A stretch of 33,217 nucleotides of DNA, from NCBI GenBank assembly GCA_964591295.1, contig CAZQAG010000020.1, positions 1 through 33,217 on the forward strand. Direction: 5' to 3'. The notes under the pieces were generated by a model. The model did not search any database and had not been told where the DNA came from. It was given only the letters and a program-made list of their open reading frames with translations. The DNA comes from VAXT01 sp964591295 (lineage in GTDB: Bacteria > Actinomycetota > Thermoleophilia > Gaiellales > Gaiellaceae). Within the stretch, counting starts at the first letter, position 1. Every line of letters begins with the position of its first letter. Below are positions 1 through 7,425 of the stretch, piece by piece. The translations under genes and the position numbers were made by a program.

Positions 1-797
1 GGCAAGGGAAGTTCTTCTTCCAGAAGGACCCGGAATCGAAGAAAAAGCGACAAGCACCCCCTCAGCGGCCCGCGTATTTCTTCCAAAAGGACGCCCCGAA
101 GGGGATGCCCGAGTGGATTCCGACCGCGCGCATCCAGGTCACGACTCGCGGCTCGTCGCGGGAGAAGCGCTGGATCAACGCGCCGCTCGTCAACGACGAG
201 CTGGCGCTGCTCTGGATGGTGAACATGGGCTGTATCGACCTGAACACTTGGTATTCGCGCATCGACAGGCTCGACCGGCCGGACTGGGTGCTGTTCGATC
301 TCGACCCGTCGCCGGACGTCGGCTTCCCTGAGACCGTCCAGGTCGCGCTGCTGGTGAAGCAGGCGCTCGACGCGTTGGAGCTTGAAAGCTTCGTGAAGAC
401 GAGCGGCTCCGAGGGCATCCACATCCTCGTCCCGATCGCGCGCCGCTACACATATGCGGACACCCGCGAGTTTTGCCAGATCGTCGCGAGCGCTTTGGCT
501 CGCACCCACCAGGGGCTCGTGACGACCGAGTGGTCGAAGGCGAAGCGGCGCGGCGTTCTCATCGACTCGAACCAGAACGGCATGGGCAAGACGATCGCCT
601 CCGTCTACTCCGTGCGGCCCAAAGCGGGCGCGCCGGTTTCGACGCCTCTCCGCTGGGACGAGGTGAAGGAGGATCTCGATCCGGCCGCGTTCACAATGGA
701 AGTCGTGCTAGGGCGGGTGGAGAAGCACGGCGATCTCTTTGAGGGAGTGCTGAGGAACAAGCAGTCGCTGGGCGCTGCACTGCGACGCTTGCGCTGA
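1..797 (+). CDS. LigD-type NHEJ polymerase domain protein, chimeric host/element gene (5' end outside window)
   Basis: Archaeo-eukaryotic-primase-type polymerase (LigD PolDom) that adds nucleotides at double-strand break ends during non-homologous end joining. The frame is open from base 3 and continues in frame to the TGA at 795-797, so the start lies upstream of the window. Visible catalytic motifs are the acidic pair in LFDLDPSPD, the SG-x-x-G-x-H box (TSGSEGIHI) and the late basic segment TIASVYSVR. No ligase or nuclease domain follows. The attL core lies at 14-29; beyond it the element supplies the rest of the gene, with a Lys/Pro-rich insert of about 16-17 residues and a second FFQKD before homology resumes. 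It is about 84% identical to the displaced host remnant at 16018-16758. Its function is probably preserved by the element, but whether the insert is tolerated is unknown. Confidence 0.85.
   Translation, partial: QGKFFFQKDPESKKKRQAPPQRPAYFFQKDAPKGMPEWIPTARIQVTTRGSSREKRWINAPLVNDELALLWMVNMGCIDLNTWYSRIDRLDRPDWVLFDLDPSPDVGFPETVQVALLVKQALDALELESFVKTSGSEGIHILVPIARRYTYADTREFCQIVASALARTHQGLVTTEWSKAKRRGVLIDSNQNGMGKTIASVYSVRPKAGAPVSTPLRWDEVKEDLDPAAFTMEVVLGRVEKHGDLFEGVLRNKQSLGAALRRLR
14..29 (+). repeat. attL core (16-bp direct repeat)
   Basis: Identical to 16038-16053. The core contains short inverted arms (CTTC...GAAG) around a 5-nt centre, as expected for a tyrosine recombinase crossover site. It lies inside the polymerase reading frame and encodes part of FFQKD. 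Bases 1-13 are therefore host chromosome and bases after 29 belong to the element. Confidence 0.8.
78..92 (+). repeat. Second att-like sequence inside the left end
   Basis: A 15-base segment that differs from the attL/attR core at one base (TTCTTCCAAAAGGAC), 64 bp inside attL. It is where the element-borne polymerase segment resumes homology with the family (YFFQKDAPKG). The 48 bases between the two copies encode the extra Lys/Pro-rich insert. It may be the original crossover site of an ancestor element, or simply the conserved gene sequence in the replacement copy. Confidence 0.6.
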
Positions 798-821
798 CTC
801 GGCTGAGATTACGGGCGCATT

Positions 822-873
822 CGGGCCAGCTCGTGGCCCGACCAAAGGCCGCCCTATTGCGCCTTTCGCAATA
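822..873. terminator. Two small hairpins between the polymerase gene and the HD gene
   Basis: A 7-bp stem with 5-nt loop at 822-840 (CGGGCCA/TGGCCCG) and a second 7-bp stem with 5-nt loop at 855-873 (TATTGCG/CGCAATA). Neither has a clear U-tract, so a terminator role is inferred only from the position just after the polymerase stop codon. The second hairpin covers the first base of the ATG at 873, which argues for the downstream TTG start of the HD gene. Confidence 0.4.
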
Positions 874-914
874 TGGGGCTAGGTTTCCGTGCCCCGACCT
901 TTACAGGAGGCAAC

Positions 915-2930
915 TTGCCGAAATGGGGCCTGACCGAGCGGCAGCGCGAGACCAAGCCATGGGGCCTCGACTCCGACTACCTCATGCCCGCGAAAGTCAT
1001 CACGGACCCGATCCACGGCGACGTTTTCGTGATGGAACTAGAGCGGGTTTTCATGGACACGGAGCCGTTCCAGCGCCTGCGCCGGATTAAGCAACTTGGG
1101 AACACGCACCTTGTTTATCCCGGCGCAACCCACTCGCGCTTTTCCCATTCCTTGGGGGCAGTGCGCGTCGCGCAAGACCTCATGGACGCGGTACTTGACC
1201 AGCGTAACAACCCTAAGCATGAGCCGGACCTCTTCGCCGAATGGGAAAAGGAGCGCGATGACGTCCGCAACACGTTTTTTGAAGAGCTGCGATCGCAGCT
1301 TCAGAAAAACAAGGAGGGCAAGGCTGCGGAGGTCGAGTTCCAAGAGGACGACGTGCGGGCTATTCGGGACGCGGAAGAGGAGGTACGACGAAAGATCGCG
1401 GAGGCAACCATCGCGGCGCGGCTTGGCGCGCTCCTCCATGACCTTTGCCATGTTCCGTTCGGCCACTCACTGGAAGATGAACTCGGGATTCTTGACCCTC
1501 ACGACGAGAACCCGGCTCGGTTCGACCGTATATGGGCCCGCCTCTTGTTGCCCGACAAGCTAGACCATCAATTGCGGACCGGCGGCCTCTACGACGAACT
1601 GCGCCGACTGATTCTCTCCGACGTCGAGGGTCTGCCCGCCCTCAAGTACCCGTTCGTGGAGGACATCGTCGGCAACACGATCTGCGCCGACTTGCTCGAC
1701 TACCTAGAGCGAGATCATCAAGCCGCAGGGCTCCCGATTGCATTGGGCCGCCGATTCGTTTCGGCGTTCTATGTGATGCCTTCGGGCGATCCCGACCTCG
1801 GGCAGCACATGATCCTGAAGATCACTCGACCTGATGGCCGCGAGCGCACGGACGTGGTAACCGAGGTCCTTAAGTACCTCCGCTACCGGTACGAACTTAG
1901 CGAGCGCGCGCTTGTGCACCACGCCAAGCTCGCCGCGGACGCGATGATCGGCAAAGCGCTCGAGATGTGGTACGACGTCATCTGGCTTGAGCACGCCAGG
2001 CGGTACCTTCAGCAACGACATGAAGAGGCGGGACGCAAGTCGCGATACCGAGCGCAGGATTGGCTACGCGGGGCCGATATCAGCGAGGTAAGAGACCGGT
2101 TTGAGTCGACGACCGATCAGAAAACTCGTGAAGGCGTTGATGCACAGGCGCGTGCTGATCTTGACGATCGACTCTCGCGTTTCGGGGACGACGCACTCCT
2201 AGAGCACGCGGCCGAACTCGGGGATCCCACCGGCCACCGTCGACGTGCTGAGGGTGTCCGACACCTTGCACGTGACCTTCTCGACCGTCGGCTCTTCAAG
2301 CCCGTCGGAACGCAACATCGACCGCCTCGCAGTCCTGACTGGATGTTCAAGAAGTGGGGATCTGCTGATGCTCGGCGGGCCGTTGAAGAAGACGCGGCGC
2401 GCTGGGCGGGTCTAAGCCACCGGTGGCAGGTACTCGTCTGGGTCCCGCCGGAGAAGATGCGTCTAAAAATCGCTGACGTGCGCGTCGACGGCGGCGACGC
2501 CGGGATCATGACCTTCTACGAGTACGAGAGGCGCGGCCGCGGGCGCGGAACTGACATCTACGAGGCCCACCGGGCGCTTTGGTCCATAGGCGTCTATCTC
2601 GCACCCGAATATGCAGATGACGAACTGATCCGCCGCAAGGTCGTGGCCCGTATCGCCCAGCAGATGAACATCACATTCACTCAGTACGAAAGCGAACTCG
2701 GCAAACAGGCGTACGTATGGCCTGATCGGCTCGCTGCGAGCCAGCTGGTGCGGGAACGGCTCGGCGCCGACCAAGTGCGTAGGCGCCCCGACCTTGTTAT
2801 GTCGCTGATGGACAAAGTCACAACCGAACAGGTTCAGGCGCGCGGCCCGTCGTCAGACGACTCGTGGGATGCTCTCTATTCGCGCTACCAGGGCGCCGCC
2901 GGAGCGATCGACGAACTAAGCGCCAGCTAG
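915..2930 (+). CDS. HD-domain phosphohydrolase, SAMHD1/dGTPase-like
   Basis: About 671 residues of the HD superfamily (COG1078 type), whose characterised members hydrolyse dNTPs to nucleoside and triphosphate. The motif order is that of the family: DPIHGD near the N-terminus, TEPFQRLRRIKQLG, then H in THSRFSHSLG, the HD pair in LLHDLCHVPFGHSLED, and the distal metal-binding Asp in CADLLDYLERDHQAAG. A charged insert of about 70 residues separates the first His from the HD pair. The C-terminal half is unfamiliar. I chose TTG at 915 because AGGAGG lies 4 bases upstream; an in-frame ATG at 873 lacks such a site and overlaps a hairpin. It converges with and overlaps the peptidase gene by 15 bases. 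Its place at the head of mobile-element cargo suggests anti-phage dNTP depletion, which is an inference. Confidence 0.75.
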   Translation: MPKWGLTERQRETKPWGLDSDYLMPAKVITDPIHGDVFVMELERVFMDTEPFQRLRRIKQLGNTHLVYPGATHSRFSHSLGAVRVAQDLMDAVLDQRNNPKHEPDLFAEWEKERDDVRNTFFEELRSQLQKNKEGKAAEVEFQEDDVRAIRDAEEEVRRKIAEATIAARLGALLHDLCHVPFGHSLEDELGILDPHDENPARFDRIWARLLLPDKLDHQLRTGGLYDELRRLILSDVEGLPALKYPFVEDIVGNTICADLLDYLERDHQAAGLPIALGRRFVSAFYVMPSGDPDLGQHMILKITRPDGRERTDVVTEVLKYLRYRYELSERALVHHAKLAADAMIGKALEMWYDVIWLEHARRYLQQRHEEAGRKSRYRAQDWLRGADISEVRDRFESTTDQKTREGVDAQARADLDDRLSRFGDDALLEHAAELGDPTGHRRRAEGVRHLARDLLDRRLFKPVGTQHRPPRSPDWMFKKWGSADARRAVEEDAARWAGLSHRWQVLVWVPPEKMRLKIADVRVDGGDAGIMTFYEYERRGRGRGTDIYEAHRALWSIGVYLAPEYADDELIRRKVVARIAQQMNITFTQYESELGKQAYVWPDRLAASQLVRERLGADQVRRRPDLVMSLMDKVTTEQVQARGPSSDDSWDALYSRYQGAAGAIDELSAS

Positions 2931-3680
2931 AAAGACAGCCTGCCTCCGGTATCCCAGAATTACTGGACTACGTGAGTCCGTGTCGAGACTCGCTCCTTCA
3001 TCGATGGCTCTGGTGACCGCGCGTGCCCAGGACCGAGCGCGGTTTGGAGCACTCGTCCACTGAATCGTCGGGCCGCGGTCCTCGTGAAGAACGAAAAGAG
3101 CTGCCGCCTCGCAGTGGGCATGGGCCCACGCGCGGACAGCGACTTCAAGCGAGACATCGTATTTCCGCTGAGCGCGGATCAGCTGGATCGCGGTCTGGCA
3201 GCGCAGTGCGGCCGCCGTCGGGAAGAGGAGTTCAGCAGCAAATCGATCGCAGAAGTCCTCTTCAGCCACACTCCCGGCTCGCAACCGAACCGGCTCTCGA
3301 CCGGGCGCGCGCCTGTAGAAGAATGTGTGCGCAAGTTCGTGACCAACAGAGAAGCGCTTCCTGTGGCGCCGCACGTCCTCATGCAGTGCCTTGGAGCTGA
3401 GCGGCCACCCGTGCCGAGCCGTTGGATCGACGAGCACCCGGAATCGATCAGCCTCCAGCGGGACCAGTACCGCATGGCATCCGCCGTTGGACGCGCCCAG
3501 ATCTCCTTCGCAGACTTCGACCCCGGCCGCGCGCGTAACCGCCCCGAGATCGAGTAGCGGAGCCATCCGTCTCTTCCCCAACAGCCGTGCGCGGACGGTG
3601 AGCGCAAGGTCGGACGCTCCGGCTCCTAATGGCGCCTTGGCTTCAAGTCTCGGCCAGATTGATGAAGGGGAGCGGGACAC
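2916..3680 (-). CDS. ImmA/IrrE family zinc metallopeptidase
   Basis: 254 residues. HELAH at about residues 114-118 is the zincin HExxH motif, and EEDFCDRFAAELLFP about 25 residues later is the family's third-ligand region with the FAxxLL(M/F)P signature. ImmA/IrrE proteins cleave or inactivate repressors in response to damage or to signals, which derepresses mobile elements (ImmA-ImmR of ICEBs1) or stress genes (IrrE-DdrO). The GTG start at 3680 lies back to back with the winged-helix gene, with two palindromic sites between them, so that neighbour is the obvious candidate substrate. The partner is not the usual XRE-type ImmR. The C-terminal 100 residues are unassigned. Its 3' end overlaps that of the HD gene. 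Confidence 0.8.
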   Translation of the reverse strand: MSRSPSSIWPRLEAKAPLGAGASDLALTVRARLLGKRRMAPLLDLGAVTRAAGVEVCEGDLGASNGGCHAVLVPLEADRFRVLVDPTARHGWPLSSKALHEDVRRHRKRFSVGHELAHTFFYRRAPGREPVRLRAGSVAEEDFCDRFAAELLFPTAAALRCQTAIQLIRAQRKYDVSLEVAVRAWAHAHCEAAALFVLHEDRGPTIQWTSAPNRARSWARAVTRAIDEGASLDTDSRSPVILGYRRQAVFLAGA

Positions 3681-3683
3681 TTG

Positions 3684-3720
3684 ACGGACCTGGTCCTGTT
3701 TGATACGGACCTGGTCCGTA
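3684..3720. promoter_or_regulatory. Tandem palindromic operator-like sites between the divergent regulator genes
   Basis: Two palindromes centred at 3691 and 3712, 21 bp apart, which is two helical turns. The first has a perfect 11-bp core GGACCTGGTCC (3686-3696). The second is a perfect 17-bp palindrome TACGGACCTGGTCCGTA (3704-3720) ending two bases before the ATG at 3723. TTGACG at 3681-3686 could be a -35 box overlapping site 1. The spacing and symmetry fit cooperative binding by a dimeric repressor, most simply the adjacent winged-helix protein. The 9-mer GGACCTGGT recurs near 12 kb. Confidence 0.7.
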
Positions 3721-3722
3721 TT

Positions 3723-4148
3723 ATGCCCGGCCCATCGGACCCGCTAAAGCGTCTTCGGAACGCATGGAATCTCGCCCTGAACCAGGACGCGCTCGTCCTC
3801 TTGCGCTACGCCGTGACCGCGGGTTCTCTAGAGCGGAAGCAGGCACGCGGCCTCGTCGATCGCAGCGACCTAAGCCGGGCGTCCGCCGAAGACCTCGCGG
3901 ATCGCCTCGGAGAACACGGCCTCCTTCGCCGTCGGCAAGGACGTCCCGTGACGTTTCGTCCCACGACACTCGGCGAGGAGATCGTGCAGTTCATCGATGA
4001 GAACGTCGGCAAGCCAGAGCTCGCCGATCACTTCACGTTGCTTCTACTAGATGTGGAGGCGCGAAAGCGCGTGGAGGAGTCTGGCCTGACGCTCGATGAA
4101 GCGCTCCGATATGCCGCGATCGATGTTGCAACGCTCCGGGTCAGGTAG
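3723..4148 (+). CDS. Small winged-helix DNA-binding protein (putative repressor)
   Basis: About 141 residues. The middle part looks like a MarR/PadR-like winged helix: a helix pair (RSDLSRASAEDLADRLGEHGLL) followed by a basic wing (RRRQGRPVTFRPT) and a helix beginning TLGEEIVQFIDE. No catalytic motif is seen. The frame is also open from a TTG at 3681, but that would place both palindromes inside the coding sequence, so I prefer ATG at 3723, directly after the second palindrome. Divergent from the ImmA/IrrE peptidase, it is the probable owner of the two operators and perhaps of the related repeats near 12 kb. The DNA-binding role is inferred from the fold-like pattern and the sites. Confidence 0.6.
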   Translation: MPGPSDPLKRLRNAWNLALNQDALVLLRYAVTAGSLERKQARGLVDRSDLSRASAEDLADRLGEHGLLRRRQGRPVTFRPTTLGEEIVQFIDENVGKPELADHFTLLLLDVEARKRVEESGLTLDEALRYAAIDVATLRVR

Positions 4149-4190
4149 GCCCGCTGGCCCCAAGACCCGCGGCAAGCCGAGCTGGACTCC

Positions 4191-4373
4191 TTAGCCCTGC
4201 CCCGGCGGTCGTACCGCGCGGAAGTTCTCGATGAACGGACGCGGCTGCATGCTGCGCGCCTTCGCGAGTTCCGCGTCCGAGAGGATGTCTTCCGCGGTGA
4301 GCGGATGCGCCGGATCAGCGAGCGCCTTGCGGATCGCAACGGCCTCATCGGGTGTCAGGATTTCCTTGTCCAT
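4191..4373 (-). CDS. Small hypothetical protein
   Basis: 60 residues from ATG at 4373, acidic N-terminal half and basic C-terminal half (DKEILTPDEAVAIRKALADP...). No known family is recognised. It is the last gene of a minus-strand cassette (5474 to 4191) and is separated from the preceding gene by an intergenic hairpin. The ribosome-binding site is weak. Confidence 0.5.
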   Translation of the reverse strand: MDKEILTPDEAVAIRKALADPAHPLTAEDILSDAELAKARSMQPRPFIENFRAVRPPGQG

Positions 4374-4376
4374 TTC

Positions 4377-4424
4377 AGTCGAGCGGCGTGGTCAGTCGCT
4401 GGGTAGGAGGATCGCCGCTCGACT
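4377..4424. other. 12-bp perfect inverted repeat between cassette genes
   Basis: AGTCGAGCGGCG at 4377-4388 and its exact complement at 4413-4424, with a 24-nt loop that contains TAGGAGG on the plus strand. It sits between the stop at 4433 and the start at 4373 of two minus-strand genes. There is no U-tract. It could be an attenuator, an mRNA-processing site or a protein-binding site. Confidence 0.55.
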
Positions 4425-4432
4425 CAAGTGGA

Positions 4433-4831
4433 CTAGATGCGCGATGCGATCGTCTGCCGCCACGCCTGGTCAATCTGTCGGGTCGGGTAGTCGGTGAGGA
4501 CACGTGTTGGATAGTTTTCGATGAGCGGAACTGGGAGGTTCGCCTTGCGGGCGCGAGCACGGATTTCTGCTCCCGCGTCCTGGGCCTGCTTGTAGACCTC
4601 GCGAGCGGCCGTCAATGCCACCATCACGAGCAACAGCTCGTCGAGCGCCTTCGTGGCATCGGCCTGTGCGCGCTCGCTCAGTTCGATGATTTCGGCCTCG
4701 TTGGCCTGCTCCCATTCGGCGGCCTTCGCCTCGGCCGCGACGACTAGCGCGCGATCTTCCGCCAGCTTTCCGGGACTCAAACTTTCGGCGAGTTCCTCGC
4801 GCGCGTCGAGCGTCATGTCTACAACGCTCAT
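4433..4831 (-). CDS. Hypothetical helical protein
   Basis: 132 residues, dominated by charged, Ala- and Glu-rich helix (about residues 20-95), likely coiled coil, with a C-terminal segment containing a PTR repeat (ENYPTRVLTDYPTRQID). No family is recognised. Its ATG overlaps the stop of the upstream gene in an ATGA (4828-4831), so the two are translationally coupled. Helical proteins of this size in phage cassettes can be structural or accessory, but nothing here decides that. Confidence 0.6.
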   Translation of the reverse strand: MSVVDMTLDAREELAESLSPGKLAEDRALVVAAEAKAAEWEQANEAEIIELSERAQADATKALDELLLVMVALTAAREVYKQAQDAGAEIRARARKANLPVPLIENYPTRVLTDYPTRQIDQAWRQTIASRI

Positions 4832-5070
4832 CGGCGTCGCCCGTGTGCCCGGAATCGTTCAGCCGCCTTCGGCAGCCGCGACTTGAACTCGGTGAGGTTG
4901 GCGCGGGAGAGAGTCCATCCGCCCGCCTTCGAGCCGTCGTCGAGTTCGTCGAGCCATTCGAGGACTTCGTCGTCAACTGGCTGGACCTCGTTCTTGTTGA
5001 TGCTCGACCGCTCGCGCTTGACGAATGCGCCGCCGTCAGGTCGGTTGTCGTAGGTCAGGTTGGCGTCCAC
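4828..5070 (-). CDS. Small hypothetical protein
   Basis: 80 residues from GTG at 5070, whose first base is the last coding base pair shared with the TAG of the upstream gene (TAGTG overlap). Mixed charged protein with an acidic centre (PVDDEVLEWLDELDD) and basic C-terminus. The frame stays open far upstream but there it only mirrors the neighbouring gene in another frame; the overlap supports the short form. Function unknown. Confidence 0.6.
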   Translation of the reverse strand: MDANLTYDNRPDGGAFVKRERSSINKNEVQPVDDEVLEWLDELDDGSKAGGWTLSRANLTEFKSRLPKAAERFRAHGRRR

Positions 5071-5474
5071 TACTTGTCTCCCCTCAGGATCGTCTTGCCG
5101 GACTTGGCGCGGGCGTCTGCTCGCGCGATGACTTCTTTCCTCCACGCCGGGGAGCCCCTGCGCGGTGCTGCGTTCTTCTTGGCCGCGCGTGCCTTGGCGA
5201 CATTGCTCGACTTCGTGACGGCGTTGTCGCCGCCGAAGATGACTTCCGCCGTGACCTCGCGGTTCTTCTGGGTTGCGATCGAGGTGGCGAGAGCGGCGAC
5301 GCCTAGGTTGTCGTGGGGCCGCTGCTCGGCAGGGAGGTCGAGCGCCTCCGTGATCGCGTCCTTGATGGTCTTGGCCGGTGCGCCCTTGACGAGCGCCGCC
5401 TTGATGGTGGCGTTCTCGACTTCCAGGGCGTCGACCTTGGCCCGCAGTTTCGCGATCGTCGTCTGTGCGCTCAT
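5070..5474 (-). CDS. Hypothetical protein with N-terminal coiled coil
   Basis: 134 residues. Residues 1-35 form a heptad-like coiled coil (TIAKLRAKVDALEVENATIKAAL), followed by an Ala-rich, Lys/Arg-rich C-terminal half (KARAAKKNAAPRRG). No known family recognised. It is the first gene of the minus-strand cassette, with a direct repeat of CCGGGTACC upstream that may be its operator. A small basic DNA-associated protein is possible but unproven. Confidence 0.6.
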   Translation of the reverse strand: MSAQTTIAKLRAKVDALEVENATIKAALVKGAPAKTIKDAITEALDLPAEQRPHDNLGVAALATSIATQKNREVTAEVIFGGDNAVTKSSNVAKARAAKKNAAPRRGSPAWRKEVIARADARAKSGKTILRGDK

Positions 5475-5785
5475 GGTGGGAGTCTACCGTGCCGGGTACC
5501 CACCGGGTACCTAACACGCTAAACTTCTTGCAAGGCGCGCGGCGGGTGTCTCCCCCGCGGAGTGGTCGCCCGGCAGCTGGGATTAGCTCCGGGCGGCTCG
5601 CGCGCCACATACTCCCAGTAGCCCCTTCAACCGATCGGGCGCAACCCAGTCCTGGCGGGCACCGTCAGGGTAGGGGGCGCACTCGCAGCCACACGACCGC
5701 TTCGGAGGTCGTGGCGTGTCGGTCCTCCCACTCGGCATGGGTTCGCCGCGTGTCCTGGCCGATGCTTCCTATACGTTCTCGGAGC
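5475..5785. other. Intergenic region between divergent cassettes
   Basis: About 310 bp without a convincing gene. It holds the CCGGGTACC repeats at its left edge, a hairpin at 5692-5713 (CACGACC/GGTCGTG with a C-UUCG-G tetraloop inside) and a TATACG box at 5770-5775 that could serve as the -10 of the methyltransferase gene. No control-protein (C-box) palindrome typical of some restriction-modification systems was noticed. Confidence 0.5.
5492..5511. promoter_or_regulatory. Direct repeat upstream of the small-gene cassette
   Basis: Two copies of CCGGGTACC (5492-5500 and 5503-5511), 11 bp apart and thus on one face of the helix, each containing the palindromic core GGTACC. They lie 18-37 bp upstream of the ATG at 5474, where a minus-strand promoter would be expected. 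Operator role inferred. Confidence 0.4.
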
Positions 5786-6709
5786 ATGCTCGGCGGCCCA
5801 ACTACCCATCGCATCTACGAGGCCGACGCGCGGGACCTGTCGGAGATCCCGGACGAGAGCCTTCATCTCGTGGTCACCAGCCCGCCTTACGCCTCGCTGA
5901 AGGAGTACGAGGAGCACCCCGACCAGCTCGGCCACATCGAGGACTACGACAGCTTCCTCGACGAGCTCGACAAGGTCTGGGCCGAGTGTCTCCGCGTCCT
6001 GGTGCCGGGTGGCCGAGTCTGCGCCGTTGTCGGCGACGTCTGCATCCCGCGTCGGCAAGCGGGTCGGCACTACGTCCTGCCGTTGTCGGCGGACATTCAG
6101 GTGCGCGGACGGAAGCTCGGCTTCGACAACCTCACGCCGATTCGTTGGCTGAAGCTGGCGAACATCAAGCTCGAAGCCTCGCGGTCATCGCGGTTCCTCG
6201 GCAAGCCAAACCTTCCGAACGGCATCGTGAAGAACGACATCGAGCACATCCTGTTCCTGCGGAAGCCCGGCGGGTACCGCAAGCCGACGGCGGAGATGGA
6301 GGACCGTTCGAGGATCACCACCGACGACTACTCGCAGTGGTTCTCGCCGGTCTGGAGCGGGATCACTGGGTCGAGCACGCGCAACCACCCTGCGCCCTTC
6401 CCGATGAAGCTCGCCGGGCGGCTCATCCGCATGTTCTCCTTCGCTGGCGACATCGTCCTCGACCCGTTCGCAGGGACCGGTACGACCAACCTCGCAGCCC
6501 TTGAAGCCGGGCGGAACTCGATCGGCGTCGAGATCGAACCGAAGTACCTCGACATGATCGAAAAGCGTCTCGCGCAGGCCGTCTTCGGCAGCAATGTCGA
6601 GGTCGTCCGTAAGCCTGCTGTCGCGAAGAAGAGCCGAGCTGTGGTGAGCCCTGCCGAGGTTGTCCGTAAGCCAGCAGCCTTGAAGAAGAAAAGCCGCGCC
6701 GCCGCGTAG
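5786..6709 (+). CDS. DNA methyltransferase, N4-cytosine/N6-adenine type (restriction-modification)
   Basis: 307 residues. TSPPY at residues 31-35 is catalytic motif IV, and DPFAGTGTT at 226-234 is the SAM-binding motif I. Motif IV before motif I is the beta-class order of the N6_N4_Mtase family, and S-P-P-Y favours N4-cytosine methylation. The C-terminal 36 residues are a basic tail built from a duplicated unit (EVVRKPA...KKSRA at about 272 and 291). I chose ATG at 5786, just before homology begins; the frame is open upstream but that part looks non-coding. There is no clear ribosome-binding site. The gene 50 bp downstream looks like the cognate endonuclease. Confidence 0.85.
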   Translation: MLGGPTTHRIYEADARDLSEIPDESLHLVVTSPPYASLKEYEEHPDQLGHIEDYDSFLDELDKVWAECLRVLVPGGRVCAVVGDVCIPRRQAGRHYVLPLSADIQVRGRKLGFDNLTPIRWLKLANIKLEASRSSRFLGKPNLPNGIVKNDIEHILFLRKPGGYRKPTAEMEDRSRITTDDYSQWFSPVWSGITGSSTRNHPAPFPMKLAGRLIRMFSFAGDIVLDPFAGTGTTNLAALEAGRNSIGVEIEPKYLDMIEKRLAQAVFGSNVEVVRKPAVAKKSRAVVSPAEVVRKPAALKKKSRAAA

Positions 6710-6759
6710 TTAACTCCCCTTGGGTTGTGCGAGCGGTGCGCGCCTGCTGGAATCAGGGC

Positions 6760-7422
6760 GTGAGCACGGCACGCGCTCGTTTGCAGGCCGCGATGGAGGC
6801 GTTCCGTCTCCGTCAGGCGAGAGCGAGTACGCGGCAAGAGGCGATCCAGCAGTTCTGCTGCGACGAGCTCGCGCAGCGTGGCCTCTCGGGCGCGAGGGTC
6901 GAGGTGAGGTTGCCGGGTGCCTACCGTGACAAGAAGTGGGACGTCGGACTGGTCGTGGACGAGGAGCCGCGTCTCGGGATCTCCTGCAAGTCGATCATCT
7001 CCAACCACGGAGGGACGGTCCCGAACCGCGTCGATGACATGCTCGGCGAGGCGGCGAACATCCATCGGAAGTGGCCCGACGCTGTTCTCGGCTACCTCTT
7101 CATGATGTCCCGCGTAGACGAATCCGTAGCCGCGAGGAAGGCGCGGGTGAAGGCTGCGGCGCGAGGGGACTCGCAAGTGGCGATAGAGCAGAAAGCTCGG
7201 GCCGATGGCGACAGGTGGTTCGGAAGGCTGGGAGACAGTGTTAGTCGGGCGTCCGGCCGAACCGACCGAGACGACCTCCCCGAAAAGTTTGAGGTCGTCT
7301 CCTGTTCTCTCTTGGAGTTCGACCTCCCCCCGCCGTACCCGGTGGCACTTCACCCCAATACGCCGGATCCAGACACTTTCTTCGACCTTCTCGTGGCGAT
7401 CTACCGCAAGCGGTTCCCTTAG
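6760..7422 (+). CDS. Putative type II restriction endonuclease (PD-(D/E)xK-like)
   Basis: About 220 residues from GTG at 6760; a GTG at 6727 would add 11 residues. A strand-turn-strand containing D61 and then GISCKS (K77) resembles the D...xxK active site of PD-(D/E)xK nucleases, with Ser in place of the usual acidic residue before xK. The following GTVPNRVDDMLGEAANIHRKWP helix and hydrophobic strand (AVLGYLFMMS) fit that fold. It lies 50 bp after the methyltransferase on the same strand, the normal arrangement of a type II restriction-modification pair. The endonuclease role rests on this context and a loose motif match. Confidence 0.6.
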   Translation: MSTARARLQAAMEAFRLRQARASTRQEAIQQFCCDELAQRGLSGARVEVRLPGAYRDKKWDVGLVVDEEPRLGISCKSIISNHGGTVPNRVDDMLGEAANIHRKWPDAVLGYLFMMSRVDESVAARKARVKAAARGDSQVAIEQKARADGDRWFGRLGDSVSRASGRTDRDDLPEKFEVVSCSLLEFDLPPPYPVALHPNTPDPDTFFDLLVAIYRKRFP

Positions 7423-7425
7423 ATG

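Noticed and set aside
3084..3557. Plus-strand frame of 157 codons opposite the ImmA-like gene
   Set aside because: It is the complement of a gene with a clear HELAH motif; its own sequence shows no family and no ribosome-binding site.
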